DNA from: Luteimonas abyssi
GTDB lineage: Bacteria; Pseudomonadota; Gammaproteobacteria; Xanthomonadales; Xanthomonadaceae
Length of the DNA stretch: 64,000 nt
Direction of reading: 5' to 3'
Assembly: GCF_001482195.1 (NCBI RefSeq)
Contig: NZ_KQ759763.1
Span: forward strand, 2,097,780 to 2,161,779
Below are positions 28,375 through 37,892 of this stretch, in pieces. The notes beneath the pieces are model-generated. The model saw only the letters and a list, made by a program, of their open reading frames with translations. It did no database searches and had not been told where the DNA came from. The position numbers were made by a program, and so were the translations under genes. The stretch's first letter is position 1, and each line of letters begins with the position of its first letter.

Positions 28375-29324
28375 TTTCGCTGCAATGGATCTACTGGCTG
28401 ACCGGCGGCTACCTGCTGTGGGTCGCGTGGCAGGCCGTGCGCGACCGCGCCAACCCGCGCCGCCTGGCGAATGCCGCGTTCTGGGGCCTGCTCGCGCTGG
28501 CGCTGCTGGCCGCCGACCGGCTGCCCCCGGCCGCGGTCGGCGGCATCGTCGTCGCGCTGGCGTGCCTGGCCGGGTTCGGTGGACTCGGCCGCGGGCGCTC
28601 CGACGAGGGCACGGCCGAGGGCCGCCTCGCGGACGCCGTGCGCCTGGGCAACCGGCTGTTCGTGCCGGCCTTGCTGATCCCGCTGATCGCAGTGCTGGTG
28701 GCGGTGCCGTTCGCCGATCTCTCGATCGCCGGACGGCGGGTCTTCGACGCCCAGCTCACGACGCTGATCGGGCTCGGCCTGGCCTGTGTCGTGGCCACCC
28801 TGGTGGCATGCCGGCTGACCCGCAGCAGCCCGGGCATGGCTGTCGAACAATCGAGACGATTGATCGATGCCATCGGCTGGGCCGCAGTCCTGCCGTTGTT
28901 GCTGGCCACCCTGGGCAGCGTCTTCGCCGCCACCGGCGTCGGCGAGGCGATCGCCGGGCTGATCCGGCAGGTGATCCCGGTCGAGAACCGCTTCGTCGTG
29001 GTGCTCGCGTACGCCCTGGGGATGGCGCTGTTCACGATGGTCATGGGCAACGCGTTCGCCGCGTTCCCGGTCATGACCGCAGGCATCGGCCTGCCGCTGC
29101 TGGTGCAACTGCACGGGGCCGACGCCGCATCGCTGGCCGCCATCGGCATGCTGTCGGGCTACTGCGGCACCCTGCTCACGCCGATGGCCGCCAACTTCAA
29201 CCTGGTGCCCGCGGCGCTGCTGGAGCTGAAGGATCCGAACGGGGTGATCCGGCAACAGGTCGCGACCGCCTTGCCGCTGCTGGCCTGCAACATCGTGCTG
29301 ATGTACGTCATCGTGTTCCGCTGA
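28371..29324 (+). CDS. DUF979 membrane protein
   Basis: A 317-residue polytopic membrane protein of the DUF979 family, the constant partner of DUF969. About eight hydrophobic segments are visible, among them AAVLPLLLATLGSVFAATG and FVVVLAYALGMALFTMVM. A well-conserved Asn/Pro-containing stretch near residues 275-290 reads GTLLTPMAANFNLVP. I chose a TTG start at 28371, since TTGA overlaps the upstream stop and gives MISLQWIYW. No in-frame ATG is nearer. It is the last gene of the oxoproline operon. Confidence 0.87.
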   Translation: MISLQWIYWLTGGYLLWVAWQAVRDRANPRRLANAAFWGLLALALLAADRLPPAAVGGIVVALACLAGFGGLGRGRSDEGTAEGRLADAVRLGNRLFVPALLIPLIAVLVAVPFADLSIAGRRVFDAQLTTLIGLGLACVVATLVACRLTRSSPGMAVEQSRRLIDAIGWAAVLPLLLATLGSVFAATGVGEAIAGLIRQVIPVENRFVVVLAYALGMALFTMVMGNAFAAFPVMTAGIGLPLLVQLHGADAASLAAIGMLSGYCGTLLTPMAANFNLVPAALLELKDPNGVIRQQVATALPLLACNIVLMYVIVFR

Positions 29325-29387
29325 CGGCAGCTCGCCGGCACCGAGCACCGTGGCGCCGTATGCCTTCCGGCCCCCTGGAGCCGCGGA

Positions 29388-29963
29388 TCAGGTCCGCGGC
29401 AGCGTGACGCCGGTCTGGCCCTGGTACTTGCCGCCCCGGTCGCGGTACGAGGTCTCGCACACGTCGTCGGCATCGGACTGGAAGAACAACATCTGCGCGA
29501 CGCCTTCGTTGGCGTAGATACGTGCCGGCAACGGCGTCGTGTTGCTGAACTCCAGCGTCACATGCCCTTCCCACTCCGGTTCCAGCGGGGTGACGTTGAC
29601 GATGATCCCGCAACGCGCGTAGGTGCTCTTGCCGAGGCAGACCACCAGCACATCCCGCGGGATGCGGAAGTACTCCACCGTCCGCGCCAGCGCGAACGAA
29701 TTCGGCGGGATGATGCACTCGTCCGCGGTCACGTCGACGAAGCTCTTCGGATCGAAGTGCTTGGGGTCGACGATCGTCGAGTTGATGTTGGTGAACACCT
29801 TGAACTCGCGCGAGCAGCGCACGTCGTAACCGTAGCTGGAGGTGCCGTGGCTGACGATCCGCTCGCCCGCCGCATCGTGCTTGACCTGGCCGGGCTCGAA
29901 CGGCTCGATCATGCCGTGCTGCTCGGCCATGCGGCGAATCCAGCGGTCGCTCTTGATGCTCAT
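29388..29963 (-). CDS. dcd: dCTP deaminase
   Basis: Deaminates dCTP to dUTP, feeding thymidylate synthesis. The 191 residues fit the homotrimeric family. The basic N-terminus [12 protein letters not shown], the Ser/Arg region KSTYARCGI and the catalytic Glu in [19 protein letters not shown] near residue 138 are clear, as is the Gln-rich C-terminal lid [12 protein letters not shown]. It is downstream of apbC with a 109-base gap, and convergent with the DUF979 gene 63 bases away. Confidence 0.97.
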   Translation of the reverse strand: MSIKSDRWIRRMAEQHGMIEPFEPGQVKHDAAGERIVSHGTSSYGYDVRCSREFKVFTNINSTIVDPKHFDPKSFVDVTADECIIPPNSFALARTVEYFRIPRDVLVVCLGKSTYARCGIIVNVTPLEPEWEGHVTLEFSNTTPLPARIYANEGVAQMLFFQSDADDVCETSYRDRGGKYQGQTGVTLPRT

Positions 29964-30072
29964 TGCGGGGGGCGTCCTCGGGCGGGGTTTGACCGCGCAT
30001 TGTAGGCCCTCGCGCCTCGACCCGGCAGCCTGGCGGACCCGCCGGGCCGGCATACGGAATCCTGAAGGGCGA

Positions 30073-30921
30073 TTACACCAGCGACGCCGAAATCGGCATC
30101 GCCGCGCGCGGGCGCGCCTCCAGCGCTTCGACCAGGCGCGAGGCGACCGTCCGGTAGGCATGGGCGGCAGCCGAATCGGGCGCCGACGCCACGATCGGCA
30201 TCCCCAGGTCACCCTGCTCGCGGATGCCGCGCTCCAGCGGCAGCGACCCCAGCAGCGGCACGCCGTACTCGGCGGCCATCCGCTCGCCGCCGCCTTCTCC
30301 GAACAGATGCTCGACATGCCCGCAGTTGGAGCACACGTGCTGTGCCATGTTCTCGACCAGCCCGAGCACCGCGATCTCCACCTTCTCGAACATCCGCAAC
30401 GCCTTGCGCGCATCCAGCGTGGCGACCTCCTGCGGCGTCGTCACCACCACCGCCCCGGCCACGGGGATCTTCTGCGCCAGCGTGAGCTGGATGTCGCCGG
30501 TCCCCGGCGGCAGGTCGACGAGCAAATAGTCGAGCCCCTCGTCGCCACCCCAGCGGGTGTCGTTGAGCAGTTGCTGCACCGCGGACGTCGCCATCGGACC
30601 GCGCCAGATCATCGGCGTGTCCGCCTCCACCAGCAGGCCGATCGACATCGCCTCGATGCCGTGCGTCCGCATCGGCTCGATGGTCTTGCCGTCCGGGCTG
30701 TCGGGCTTGCCGGACAGCCCGAGCATGGTCGGGATGCTCGGGCCGTACACGTCGGCATCGAGCACGCCCACCCGTGCGCCGGTGGCGGCCAGCGCCAGGG
30801 CGAGATTGACGGTGGTCGTGGACTTTCCCACCCCGCCCTTGCCGGACCCGACGGCGATCAGGTTGCGGATGCGGGGAAGCGGGGACATCTCCCGCTGGGG
30901 GGCGCGAGGGGTGACGGTCAT
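30073..30921 (-). CDS. apbC: Iron-sulfur cluster carrier protein ApbC/Mrp
   Basis: P-loop ATPase that carries and transfers Fe-S clusters. The deviant Walker A is [15 protein letters not shown] near residue 30, and the switch [15 protein letters not shown] lies near 150. The CxxC that binds the shared cluster is CSNCGH near residue 205. The 282 residues lack the N-terminal DUF59/MIP18 domain that E. coli Mrp carries, so this is the short form. The ATG at 30919-30921 is my choice. In-frame starts at 30993 and 30888 remain possible. It is divergent from the TonB receptor gene. Confidence 0.92.
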   Translation of the reverse strand: MTVTPRAPQREMSPLPRIRNLIAVGSGKGGVGKSTTTVNLALALAATGARVGVLDADVYGPSIPTMLGLSGKPDSPDGKTIEPMRTHGIEAMSIGLLVEADTPMIWRGPMATSAVQQLLNDTRWGGDEGLDYLLVDLPPGTGDIQLTLAQKIPVAGAVVVTTPQEVATLDARKALRMFEKVEIAVLGLVENMAQHVCSNCGHVEHLFGEGGGERMAAEYGVPLLGSLPLERGIREQGDLGMPIVASAPDSAAAHAYRTVASRLVEALEARPRAAMPISASLV

Positions 30922-31010
30922 CGAGGTCTGCAGCGGTTCGAGGCACAGAATTCTTTCATACACCCCGAACCCATCGCGATGTTTCAGCATCATTAAGGCT
31001 GTGTTAACGT

Positions 31011-31024
31011 CGTTCGCCCGAACG
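31011..31024. promoter_or_regulatory. Palindrome upstream of the TonB receptor gene
   Basis: CGTTCG-CC-CGAACG, perfect 6-bp arms, lies 77 bases before the receptor start in the AT-richer gap between apbC and the receptor. It could be an operator controlling the receptor, but no regulator is identified. Its position between two divergent genes is the only supporting context. Confidence 0.35.
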
Positions 31025-31100
31025 GAAAACTCTGTTCGAAGCTCGATGATCCTCAGGAATAAACCTGTTGGATCAATACCTTAGAGACAAGGGGAAATGA

Positions 31101-33926
31101 ATGTCCGTTCATGATTCGAAACGATCCGCGCTGTATGTCGCCCTGTTCGCCGCGCTCGTCACGCCATGTTCATTCGCGCTCGCCCAGAGCAGCGACTCCG
31201 ACGAGGCGCGTACACTCGACCGGGTGACGGTGACCGGCTCGCTGATCCCGCGCACCGAGATCGAGACCGCGACGCCGGTGACGGTGATCTCCGCCGAGTC
31301 GATCCAGGCGCGCGGTTTCCAGAGCGTGTCGGACGTGCTGCAGCAGTCCACCTTCGCCACCGGCGGCTTCCAGGGCGGGCAGACCTCCGCCTCATTCACC
31401 CAGGGTGCCGAAGCCGCCGGCATGTTCGGCCTCGATCCCGGTTACACCAAGTACCTGATCAACGGCCGGCCGATGAGCAACTATCCGGCGCTGTACAACG
31501 GCTCGGACGTCTTCAACAACATCAGCGGCATCCCGGTGTCGCTGGTCGAGCGCATCGAGATCCTGCCGGGCGGCCAGTCGTCGCTCTACGGCTCCGATGC
31601 CATCGCCGGCGTGGTCAACGTGATCCTGAAAAAGGACTTGGACGCGGCCGAGATGAGCGTGCGCGGCGGCTGGTTCACCGAAGGCGGCGGCAGCAGCTTC
31701 CGCTTCACCTTCGCCGACACCTTCTCCGGCGCGGACGGGCGATTCAACTCGCTGTTCGGCATCCAGCTCGACCAGCGCAATCCGATCTGGGGCTACCAGC
31801 GCGACCTGACCCGGCAGTACAACGTTGACGGCTACACGGACGCCTTCGCCAGCCGCGATTTCGTCGTGCTCGACGCACTGAACAACACCTACCTCTTCAC
31901 CGATCCGAACAACTGCGCCAACACCACCGGCCAGTTCGGCGGCTCGACGTCGCTGTGGGACCGTCCGGGGTTCGGGCAGTACTGCGGCTCGTTCATCTCG
32001 CCCGGCTATCGCACTCTGCGCAACGGCAAGGAAGGCGGACAGCTGTACTCGTACTCGACCTTCGACTTCACGCCCACCACCCAGGGCTACGTGGAGATCA
32101 TGGGCAACTACGAGGAGGTCGAGTACGCCACCGGCTCCAGCTACACCTGGTGGGGCACCGGGGTGAAATGGGGCGCCTACTACGACCCGAACCTCGAGCG
32201 GCTGGTCAACCTGCAGCGCAGCTTCGCGCCCGAGGACATCGGCGGCGCGGGTTACCAGGACATCATGAACACCGACCGCAACAAGGCCTACACGCTGACC
32301 ATCGGCCTCAACGGCCAGATCGGCGACTGGGACTACGACGTCTACGCGAGCCGCAACGAGTACAGGCTCACCGAGCGCAACTGGGTGCGCTGGGCCGACC
32401 CGATCAACGACTACTTCGAGCGCACCGTGCTCGGGCCGCAGCTGGGCGTGGACCCGATCTACGACTTCTACCCGATCTTCTCGCCGGACTACGCCGCGTT
32501 CTACTCGCCGATGTCGCCGACGGACTTCGCCAGCTTCACCGGCTTCCTCAACACCGAGTCGCGGACGTGGGCCAACCTGGCACGCGCGCAGGCGACCAAC
32601 ACCGCGCTGTTCTCGCTGCCGGGCGGCGAAGCCGGCCTGGCCCTGGCGGTGGAGGCCGGCAACGAAGGCTGGGACTACAGCCCCGACGAGCGCATGCTCG
32701 CCGACCCCGACACCTTGGAATCCGCAGTGTGGGGCCAGACCTCGGTCAACGGCGCCGGGCGCCGCTCGCGCTACGCGTTGACCAGCGAGCTGCGACTGCC
32801 GCTGTTCGATCCCCTCACGGTGACGCTGTCGGGCCGCTACGATGCGTTCGACGTCGCCGGCAACACCGTCGACAGCCCGACCTACAGCATCGGCCTCGAG
32901 TACCGCCCGGTCGAATCGCTGCTGCTGCGCGGCAAGTACGGCACCGCCTTCCGCGCGCCGTCGCTGGCCGACACCTTCCAGGGCCTGAGCGGCTTCTACT
33001 CGCGCAACACCGATTTCTATCGCTGCTCGCTGGAAGGCTACGACCCGGTCGACACCGACGGTTGCACTTGGGACAGTACGCAGTTCTTCGGCCAGCAGTC
33101 GGGTAACACCGAACTCGAGGCCATCGAGGCGGACGTGTGGAGCGCCGGCGTGGTGTTCGCGCCCTCGGCCAACCTCTCGATCGCGGTGGACTACTACAAC
33201 TGGGACATCACCAACGAGGTCGACCAGCTCAGCGCACGCCAGCTGCTGCTGACCGAGTACGTGTGCCGGACCGGCCAGCCGGGCAGCGTGACCACCAGCT
33301 GCGAGAACGCCCTCGAGTGGGTGCAACGCAGCGCCAACGGCGAGCTGGTGTCGGTCTACACGCCGAAGGTCAACATCGCGCAGCAGAAGCTGGAGGCGAT
33401 GACGGTCTCGGCGAACTACCTGCTCGACATCGGCGCCGCCGGCAGTCTCGCCTTCGCCGCCAACTACACGAACCGGCTGTCGCACGAGATCACGCCGTCC
33501 CCGGGCGACGAGGCGATCGACCTGCTCCGCGATCCGTACTACATGTGGATCTACGACACCTACGCCAAGACCCGCACCGATGCCTCGGTGGCCTGGAGCC
33601 TGGGCGACTGGACGACGACCGTCTACGCCAACCGGCAGGGCTCCACGCCGAACTACCTGGCCTACAACTCGATGAGCTGGGACTACGAGCATCCGTCCGG
33701 CGAGCGCGCTGGCCGCTGGGGTTCGTACACCACCTACAACATCAGCGCGACCTGGCGCGCACTGGACAACCTGACGTTCTCGGCGATGGTCAACAACGCC
33801 TTCAACAAGATGCCCGACAACCAGGCGCGCAACCACCCGGGCACCACCACCACGCCCTACAACAACTACTTCTACGACGTCTTCGGCCGCGCCGTGTACC
33901 TGGAGGCCAAGTACCAGTTCAACTGA
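31101..33926 (+). CDS. TonB-dependent outer-membrane receptor
   Basis: A 941-residue active transporter of the outer membrane. A signal peptide covers about residues 1-28 (ending FALAQ). A TonB-box-like DRVTVTGS lies near residue 43, and a plug domain follows (DVLQQSTF, YLINGRPMSNYP, VERIEILPGGQSSLYGSDAI, GVVNVILKK). The beta-barrel is rich in Tyr, Asn and Trp and ends AVYLEAKYQFN. The family takes up siderophores, carbohydrates, peptides or cobalamin. The ligand cannot be told here. AGGGG sits six bases before the ATG at 31101. A nearby ATG at 31097 is out of frame. A hairpin follows the stop, so it is likely a single-gene unit lying between apbC and metG. Confidence 0.95.
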   Translation: MSVHDSKRSALYVALFAALVTPCSFALAQSSDSDEARTLDRVTVTGSLIPRTEIETATPVTVISAESIQARGFQSVSDVLQQSTFATGGFQGGQTSASFTQGAEAAGMFGLDPGYTKYLINGRPMSNYPALYNGSDVFNNISGIPVSLVERIEILPGGQSSLYGSDAIAGVVNVILKKDLDAAEMSVRGGWFTEGGGSSFRFTFADTFSGADGRFNSLFGIQLDQRNPIWGYQRDLTRQYNVDGYTDAFASRDFVVLDALNNTYLFTDPNNCANTTGQFGGSTSLWDRPGFGQYCGSFISPGYRTLRNGKEGGQLYSYSTFDFTPTTQGYVEIMGNYEEVEYATGSSYTWWGTGVKWGAYYDPNLERLVNLQRSFAPEDIGGAGYQDIMNTDRNKAYTLTIGLNGQIGDWDYDVYASRNEYRLTERNWVRWADPINDYFERTVLGPQLGVDPIYDFYPIFSPDYAAFYSPMSPTDFASFTGFLNTESRTWANLARAQATNTALFSLPGGEAGLALAVEAGNEGWDYSPDERMLADPDTLESAVWGQTSVNGAGRRSRYALTSELRLPLFDPLTVTLSGRYDAFDVAGNTVDSPTYSIGLEYRPVESLLLRGKYGTAFRAPSLADTFQGLSGFYSRNTDFYRCSLEGYDPVDTDGCTWDSTQFFGQQSGNTELEAIEADVWSAGVVFAPSANLSIAVDYYNWDITNEVDQLSARQLLLTEYVCRTGQPGSVTTSCENALEWVQRSANGELVSVYTPKVNIAQQKLEAMTVSANYLLDIGAAGSLAFAANYTNRLSHEITPSPGDEAIDLLRDPYYMWIYDTYAKTRTDASVAWSLGDWTTTVYANRQGSTPNYLAYNSMSWDYEHPSGERAGRWGSYTTYNISATWRALDNLTFSAMVNNAFNKMPDNQARNHPGTTTTPYNNYFYDVFGRAVYLEAKYQFN

Positions 33927-33946
33927 CCCGGACGATCCGGTCCTCC

Positions 33947-33974
33947 GACGCCCCACCCCGACGGGTGGGGCGTC
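33947..33974 (+). terminator. Hairpin after the TonB receptor gene
   Basis: Perfect 12-bp arms GACGCCCCACCC (33947-33958) and GGGTGGGGCGTC (33963-33974) enclose the loop CGAC, 21 bases after the receptor stop. The tail is not a clean T-run, so termination efficiency is uncertain, but the position and stem strength fit a terminator. Confidence 0.7.
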
Positions 33975-34104
33975 TGCGTTGCGGTCCCCGAAAAATGCCG
34001 GTGCCCGGCCTGAATGGCGGCGCCGGCGACGGCGCCCGATGCACGACTTCCGCCGCCGTCCGGTCCGCGCTATGTTGCGCACACAAAATGGGAGGAACCA
34101 CCGA

Positions 34105-34536
34105 ATGCGCAGCTTTCTTTTCGCTCTCTGTATCGCCCTGGCGGCACCGTCGCTCGCGCTCGCCCAGTCCGACCCCACCGGCCGCTGGAAGACCATCGAC
34201 GACGAGACCGGCCAGGCGAAGTCCATCGTCGAGATCCGGCGGCTCGACAACGGCACGCTGTCGGGCACGGTGGTCGAGATCCTGCAATCCGACCGCGGGC
34301 CGAACCCCACCTGCGATCGCTGCAGCGGTGCGAACAAGGACAAGCCGATCCAGGGCATGACCATCCTGTGGGGGCTACGCTCCGACGGCGACAACAGTTG
34401 GGCCGGCGGTACCATCCTCGACCCCGCCAAGGGCAAGACCTACCGCTCGAAGGCCCAGCTGATCGACGACAACCGGTTGGGCGTCTCCGGCTGCGTGGCG
34501 TTCATCTGCCGCGAACAGGTCTGGCAGCGGGAGTGA
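34105..34536 (+). CDS. DUF2147 family secreted protein
   Basis: A 143-residue exported protein of the DUF2147 family. A signal peptide covers about residues 1-21 (ending LALAQS). The mature part begins DPTGRWKTIDDETGQAKSIVE, a lipocalin-like beta-rich fold with the family motifs GRWKT and IQGMTILWGL. Two Cys pairs (CDRC, and CVAFIC near the end) may form disulfides. The function is unknown. GGGAGGAA stands ahead of the ATG. It is a separate unit after the TonB receptor hairpin, and metG follows 204 bases later. Confidence 0.88.
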   Translation: MRSFLFALCIALAAPSLALAQSDPTGRWKTIDDETGQAKSIVEIRRLDNGTLSGTVVEILQSDRGPNPTCDRCSGANKDKPIQGMTILWGLRSDGDNSWAGGTILDPAKGKTYRSKAQLIDDNRLGVSGCVAFICREQVWQRE

Positions 34537-34740
34537 TCCCGTCGCCCACCGTGCGCCCGGACGACGGGGCGCACGGCGGGCGCGATGCGCAACCTGCGAG
34601 ACCGGTCACCCCGACGGCTCGATCCACGGATCGGGCCGTCGCGCGTTTCGGCCTGAAGGTTCTGCCGGCCGCCTCGGACCGTCCAGGGCGCATGCGATAA
34701 TCCGCGACCGTTCCGCCCGATCAGAAAGTCGATCCAGCCC

Positions 34741-36834
34741 ATGACCCGCACCGCGCTCGTCACCACCGCCCTGCCCTACGCCAATGGCCCGCTGCATCTG
34801 GGCCACCTGGTCGGCTACATCCAGGCCGACATCTGGGTGCGCGCGCGGCGCATGGCCGGCGACACGACGCGGTTCGTCTGCGCCGACGACACCCACGGCA
34901 CGCCGATCATGCTCGCCGCAGAGAAGGCGGGAGTGACGCCGGAGGCGTTCATCGCCGGCATCCAGGCAGGCCACGAGCGCGATTTCGCGGCGTTCGGCGT
35001 CGCCTTCGATCATTACGATTCCACCAACTCGCAGGCCAACCGGGTCCTGACCGAACGCTTCTACGCCCGCCTGGACGCCGCCGGCCATATCAGCCGGCGC
35101 TCGGTGGCGCAGTTCTACGATCCGGACAAGGGCATGTTTCTGCCCGACCGCTACGTCAAGGGGATCTGCCCCAACTGCGGCACGCCCGATCAGTACGGCG
35201 ACAACTGCGAAGCTTGCGGCGCCACCTACGCGCCGACCGATCTGAAGGAGCCGCGCTCGGTGATTTCCGGCGCGACGCCGGAGCTGCGCGATTCGGAGCA
35301 TTTCTTCTTCGAAGTCGGGCACTTCGACGGGTTCCTGCGCGACTGGCTGGCCGGCGATGTCGCCCTGCCCGGGGTCAAGGCCAAACTGAAGGAATGGCTG
35401 GACGCCGAGGGCGGCCTGCGCGCCTGGGACATCTCACGCGATGCGCCTTACTTCGGCTTCGAGATTCCCGGCCATCCGGGCAAGTATTTCTACGTATGGC
35501 TGGACGCGCCGATCGGCTACCTGTCCAGTTTCCAGACCCTGTGCGCACGTACGGGAGACGATTTCGAGGCCTGGCTGTCGCCGGACAGCGAGGTCGAGCT
35601 GCACCACTTCCTGGGCAAGGACATCGTCAACTTCCACGGCCTGTTCTGGCCCGCCGTACTGCATGGCGCCGGCCAGCGCGCGCCCACCCGGCTGCACGTC
35701 AACGGCTACCTGACGGTGGACGGCGCGAAGATGTCGAAGTCCCGCGGCACCTTCGTGATGGCGCGAACCTATCTCGACGTCGGCCTGGATCCCGAGGCGG
35801 TGCGTTACTACTTCGCCGCCAAGTCGTCCGGCGGTGTCGACGATCTCGACCTCAACCTCGGCGACTTCGTCGCGCGGGTGAACTCGGACATCGTCGGCAA
35901 GTTCGTCAACCTGGCCAGCCGCTGCGCGGGTTTCATCGGCAAGCGCTTCGATGGTCGTCTGGCCGATGCGCTCCCGGATCCGGAACAGTACGCACGCTTC
36001 GTCGCCGCGCTGGCGTCGGTCCGTGCCGCCTACGAGCGCAACGATCCGGCCGCCGCGATTCGCCAGACCATGGCGCTGGCCGACGACGCCAACCGCTACA
36101 TCGACGAGCGCAAGCCGTGGGTGATCGCGAAGGTGTCCGTCGAAAGCGGGGACCGCGCCGACGCCGAATTGCAGGCGGTGTGCACCCAGGGCCTGAACCT
36201 GTTCCGCGTGCTCGCCGCCGCGCTGCGCCCGATCCTGCCACGTACCACCGGCCAGGCCGAGGCCTTTCTGGCCGCGCCGCTGGACGGCTGGGACGCGCTC
36301 GCCACGCCGCTGCTCGCACACACGATCCAGACCTACGTGCCCCTGTTCACCCGTATCGACCCGAAGCTGATCGACGCCATGACCGACGCATCCAAGGACA
36401 CTCTCGCCCCCGCACAGCCCGCAGCCGCGGCCAAGCCTGCACCCGCATCCGCCCCGGCGGCGGTACCTGCGCCCAAGGACGTTGCCGCACAGGAGACGCC
36501 AGCGACGATCGGCATCGACGACTTCGCCAAGCTCGATCTGCGCATCGGCAAGGTCGTCGCCTGCGCATTCGTGGAAGGCTCGGACAAGCTGCTGCGCTTC
36601 GAACTGGACGCAGGCGATCTCGGCACCCGGCAGATCTTCTCCGGCATCCGTGCCAGCTACGGCGACCCCAGCGCGCTGGTCGGCCGCAACGTGGTGTTCA
36701 TCGCCAACCTGGCCCCGCGCAAGATGCGCTTCGGCCTGAGCGAGGGAATGATCCTGTCGGCCGGTTTCGACGCCGGTGCGCTGGCGCTGCTGGCGGCCGA
36801 CGACGGCGCCGCACCCGGCATGCCGGTACGTTGA
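34741..36834 (+). CDS. metG: Methionyl-tRNA synthetase
   Basis: Charges tRNA-Met. The 697-residue dimeric form. The HIGH-type motif PYANGPLHLGHL starts at residue 12, and KMSKS is at about residue 330. The zinc-binding cysteines in CPNCGTPDQYGDNCEAC lie near residues 143-160. The anticodon-binding helical domain is followed by an Ala/Pro-rich linker (about 560-580), and a C-terminal EMAP-II/Trbp111-type tRNA-binding domain (about 590-697, DLRIGKVVACAF) completes it. It is the first gene of metG-orf-HAD-rsxB. Confidence 0.98.
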   Translation: MTRTALVTTALPYANGPLHLGHLVGYIQADIWVRARRMAGDTTRFVCADDTHGTPIMLAAEKAGVTPEAFIAGIQAGHERDFAAFGVAFDHYDSTNSQANRVLTERFYARLDAAGHISRRSVAQFYDPDKGMFLPDRYVKGICPNCGTPDQYGDNCEACGATYAPTDLKEPRSVISGATPELRDSEHFFFEVGHFDGFLRDWLAGDVALPGVKAKLKEWLDAEGGLRAWDISRDAPYFGFEIPGHPGKYFYVWLDAPIGYLSSFQTLCARTGDDFEAWLSPDSEVELHHFLGKDIVNFHGLFWPAVLHGAGQRAPTRLHVNGYLTVDGAKMSKSRGTFVMARTYLDVGLDPEAVRYYFAAKSSGGVDDLDLNLGDFVARVNSDIVGKFVNLASRCAGFIGKRFDGRLADALPDPEQYARFVAALASVRAAYERNDPAAAIRQTMALADDANRYIDERKPWVIAKVSVESGDRADAELQAVCTQGLNLFRVLAAALRPILPRTTGQAEAFLAAPLDGWDALATPLLAHTIQTYVPLFTRIDPKLIDAMTDASKDTLAPAQPAAAAKPAPASAPAAVPAPKDVAAQETPATIGIDDFAKLDLRIGKVVACAFVEGSDKLLRFELDAGDLGTRQIFSGIRASYGDPSALVGRNVVFIANLAPRKMRFGLSEGMILSAGFDAGALALLAADDGAAPGMPVR

Positions 36835-36847
36835 CCCGGGCCGACCG

Positions 36848-37144
36848 ATGAGTATCTGGGGATTGATCGCCGGAGTGTTCGCGCAATGCACGCTGGCCGG
36901 CATCCAGGGGATGCTGGGCATCTTCGCCATCGCGAGTATCGTCGACCGACGTACGCTCAACGCCGTCGAGCAGGCGGTGCTTCCGCATTGCTTCTGGCTG
37001 CTGCCGGCGGTGCCGCTGGCCGTCGCCGGCCTGCTTGTGGTCGCCTGGTTCGTGCGCCCGGGCCTGCTGTCCTACTGGTGGCATGCGTTGCCGCTGCTCA
37101 CGTCCGGTCTGTTCCTGGTGTACGCGATGGTGAAGATGGACTAG
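36848..37144 (+). CDS. Small membrane protein downstream of metG
   Basis: A 98-residue protein with three hydrophobic stretches: about residues 5-30 (LIAGVFAQCTLAGIQG), 42-65 (CFWLLPAVPLAVAGLLVV) and 75-95. No domain is recognised. The ATG at 36848 lies 13 bases after the metG stop, and a HAD gene follows after nine bases, so it looks like a genuine operon member. Its function is unknown, and nothing in the sequence indicates a substrate. Confidence 0.7.
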   Translation: MSIWGLIAGVFAQCTLAGIQGMLGIFAIASIVDRRTLNAVEQAVLPHCFWLLPAVPLAVAGLLVVAWFVRPGLLSYWWHALPLLTSGLFLVYAMVKMD

Positions 37145-37153
37145 GCCGACCGC

Positions 37154-37744
37154 ATGCAGATCGCCCTGTTCGACTTCGACCATACGATCACCACCTGCGA
37201 CACCTACGCCCGCTTCCTGCGCCGTGTCGCGACGCCGGACCAACTGGCGCGTGCGCGCTGGGCGGTCGGGCCCTGGCTGCTGGGTTACCGCGCGGGCATG
37301 ATCTCGGCGGCGGGCATCCGCGCGCGCGTGACCCGCTTCGCGTTCACCGGTCGCGACGCGTCCGAGATCGCCGCACACGGCGACGCCTACGCCCGCGACG
37401 TGCTGCCCGGCCTGCTGCGGCCGGAGGTCATGCGTCGGATCGAGTGGCACCGCGCGCGCGAGCACACACTGGTCCTGGTGTCGGGTTCGTTGGACCTCTA
37501 TCTGGCGCCCTGGAGCCGGGCCCACGGCATGGAGCTGATCTGCAATCGTCTCGAGCAGGCCGACGGCCGCCTGACCGGCCGCTATGCAGGCGGAGATCGC
37601 GGACCGCACAAGGCGCGCGAGATCGCGGCGCGCTTCGACATCGCCCGTTTCGAACGCATCCACGCCTACGGCGACAGCCGCGAGGACCGCTCGATGCTGG
37701 CGCTCGCGCACGAGCGCTGGTATCGCGGGAAGCGGATCGCCTGA
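37154..37744 (+). CDS. HAD-IB family phosphatase
   Basis: A 196-residue HAD-superfamily hydrolase. Motif I is DFDHTIT near residue 7, motif II is LVSGS near 116, and motif III is [13 protein letters not shown] near 175. These are the nucleophile, Ser and metal-binding Asp residues. The IB subclass includes SerB and many uncharacterised phosphatases with a small helical cap. The substrate cannot be assigned. It lies nine bases after the membrane-protein gene, upstream of rsxB. Confidence 0.88.
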   Translation: MQIALFDFDHTITTCDTYARFLRRVATPDQLARARWAVGPWLLGYRAGMISAAGIRARVTRFAFTGRDASEIAAHGDAYARDVLPGLLRPEVMRRIEWHRAREHTLVLVSGSLDLYLAPWSRAHGMELICNRLEQADGRLTGRYAGGDRGPHKAREIAARFDIARFERIHAYGDSREDRSMLALAHERWYRGKRIA

Positions 37745-37892
37745 ACCGCACCGACCGGGCGCCAGGCTCGGCTCGTCGTCCAGCCTCCCGCCGGATCCGG
37801 CATGGCCGGCGCTCGCCCGACACGTCGCCCGACAGGTCCTGCGAGGTGGTGAACCGACCGCCGCACGGCATCGATCCGTGCAGGAGGCCATA

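Noticed and set aside
31392-34436. 1014-codon minus-strand open frame opposite the TonB receptor
   Set aside because: Complement of a receptor with a clear signal peptide, plug and barrel. The minus-strand protein has no motif.
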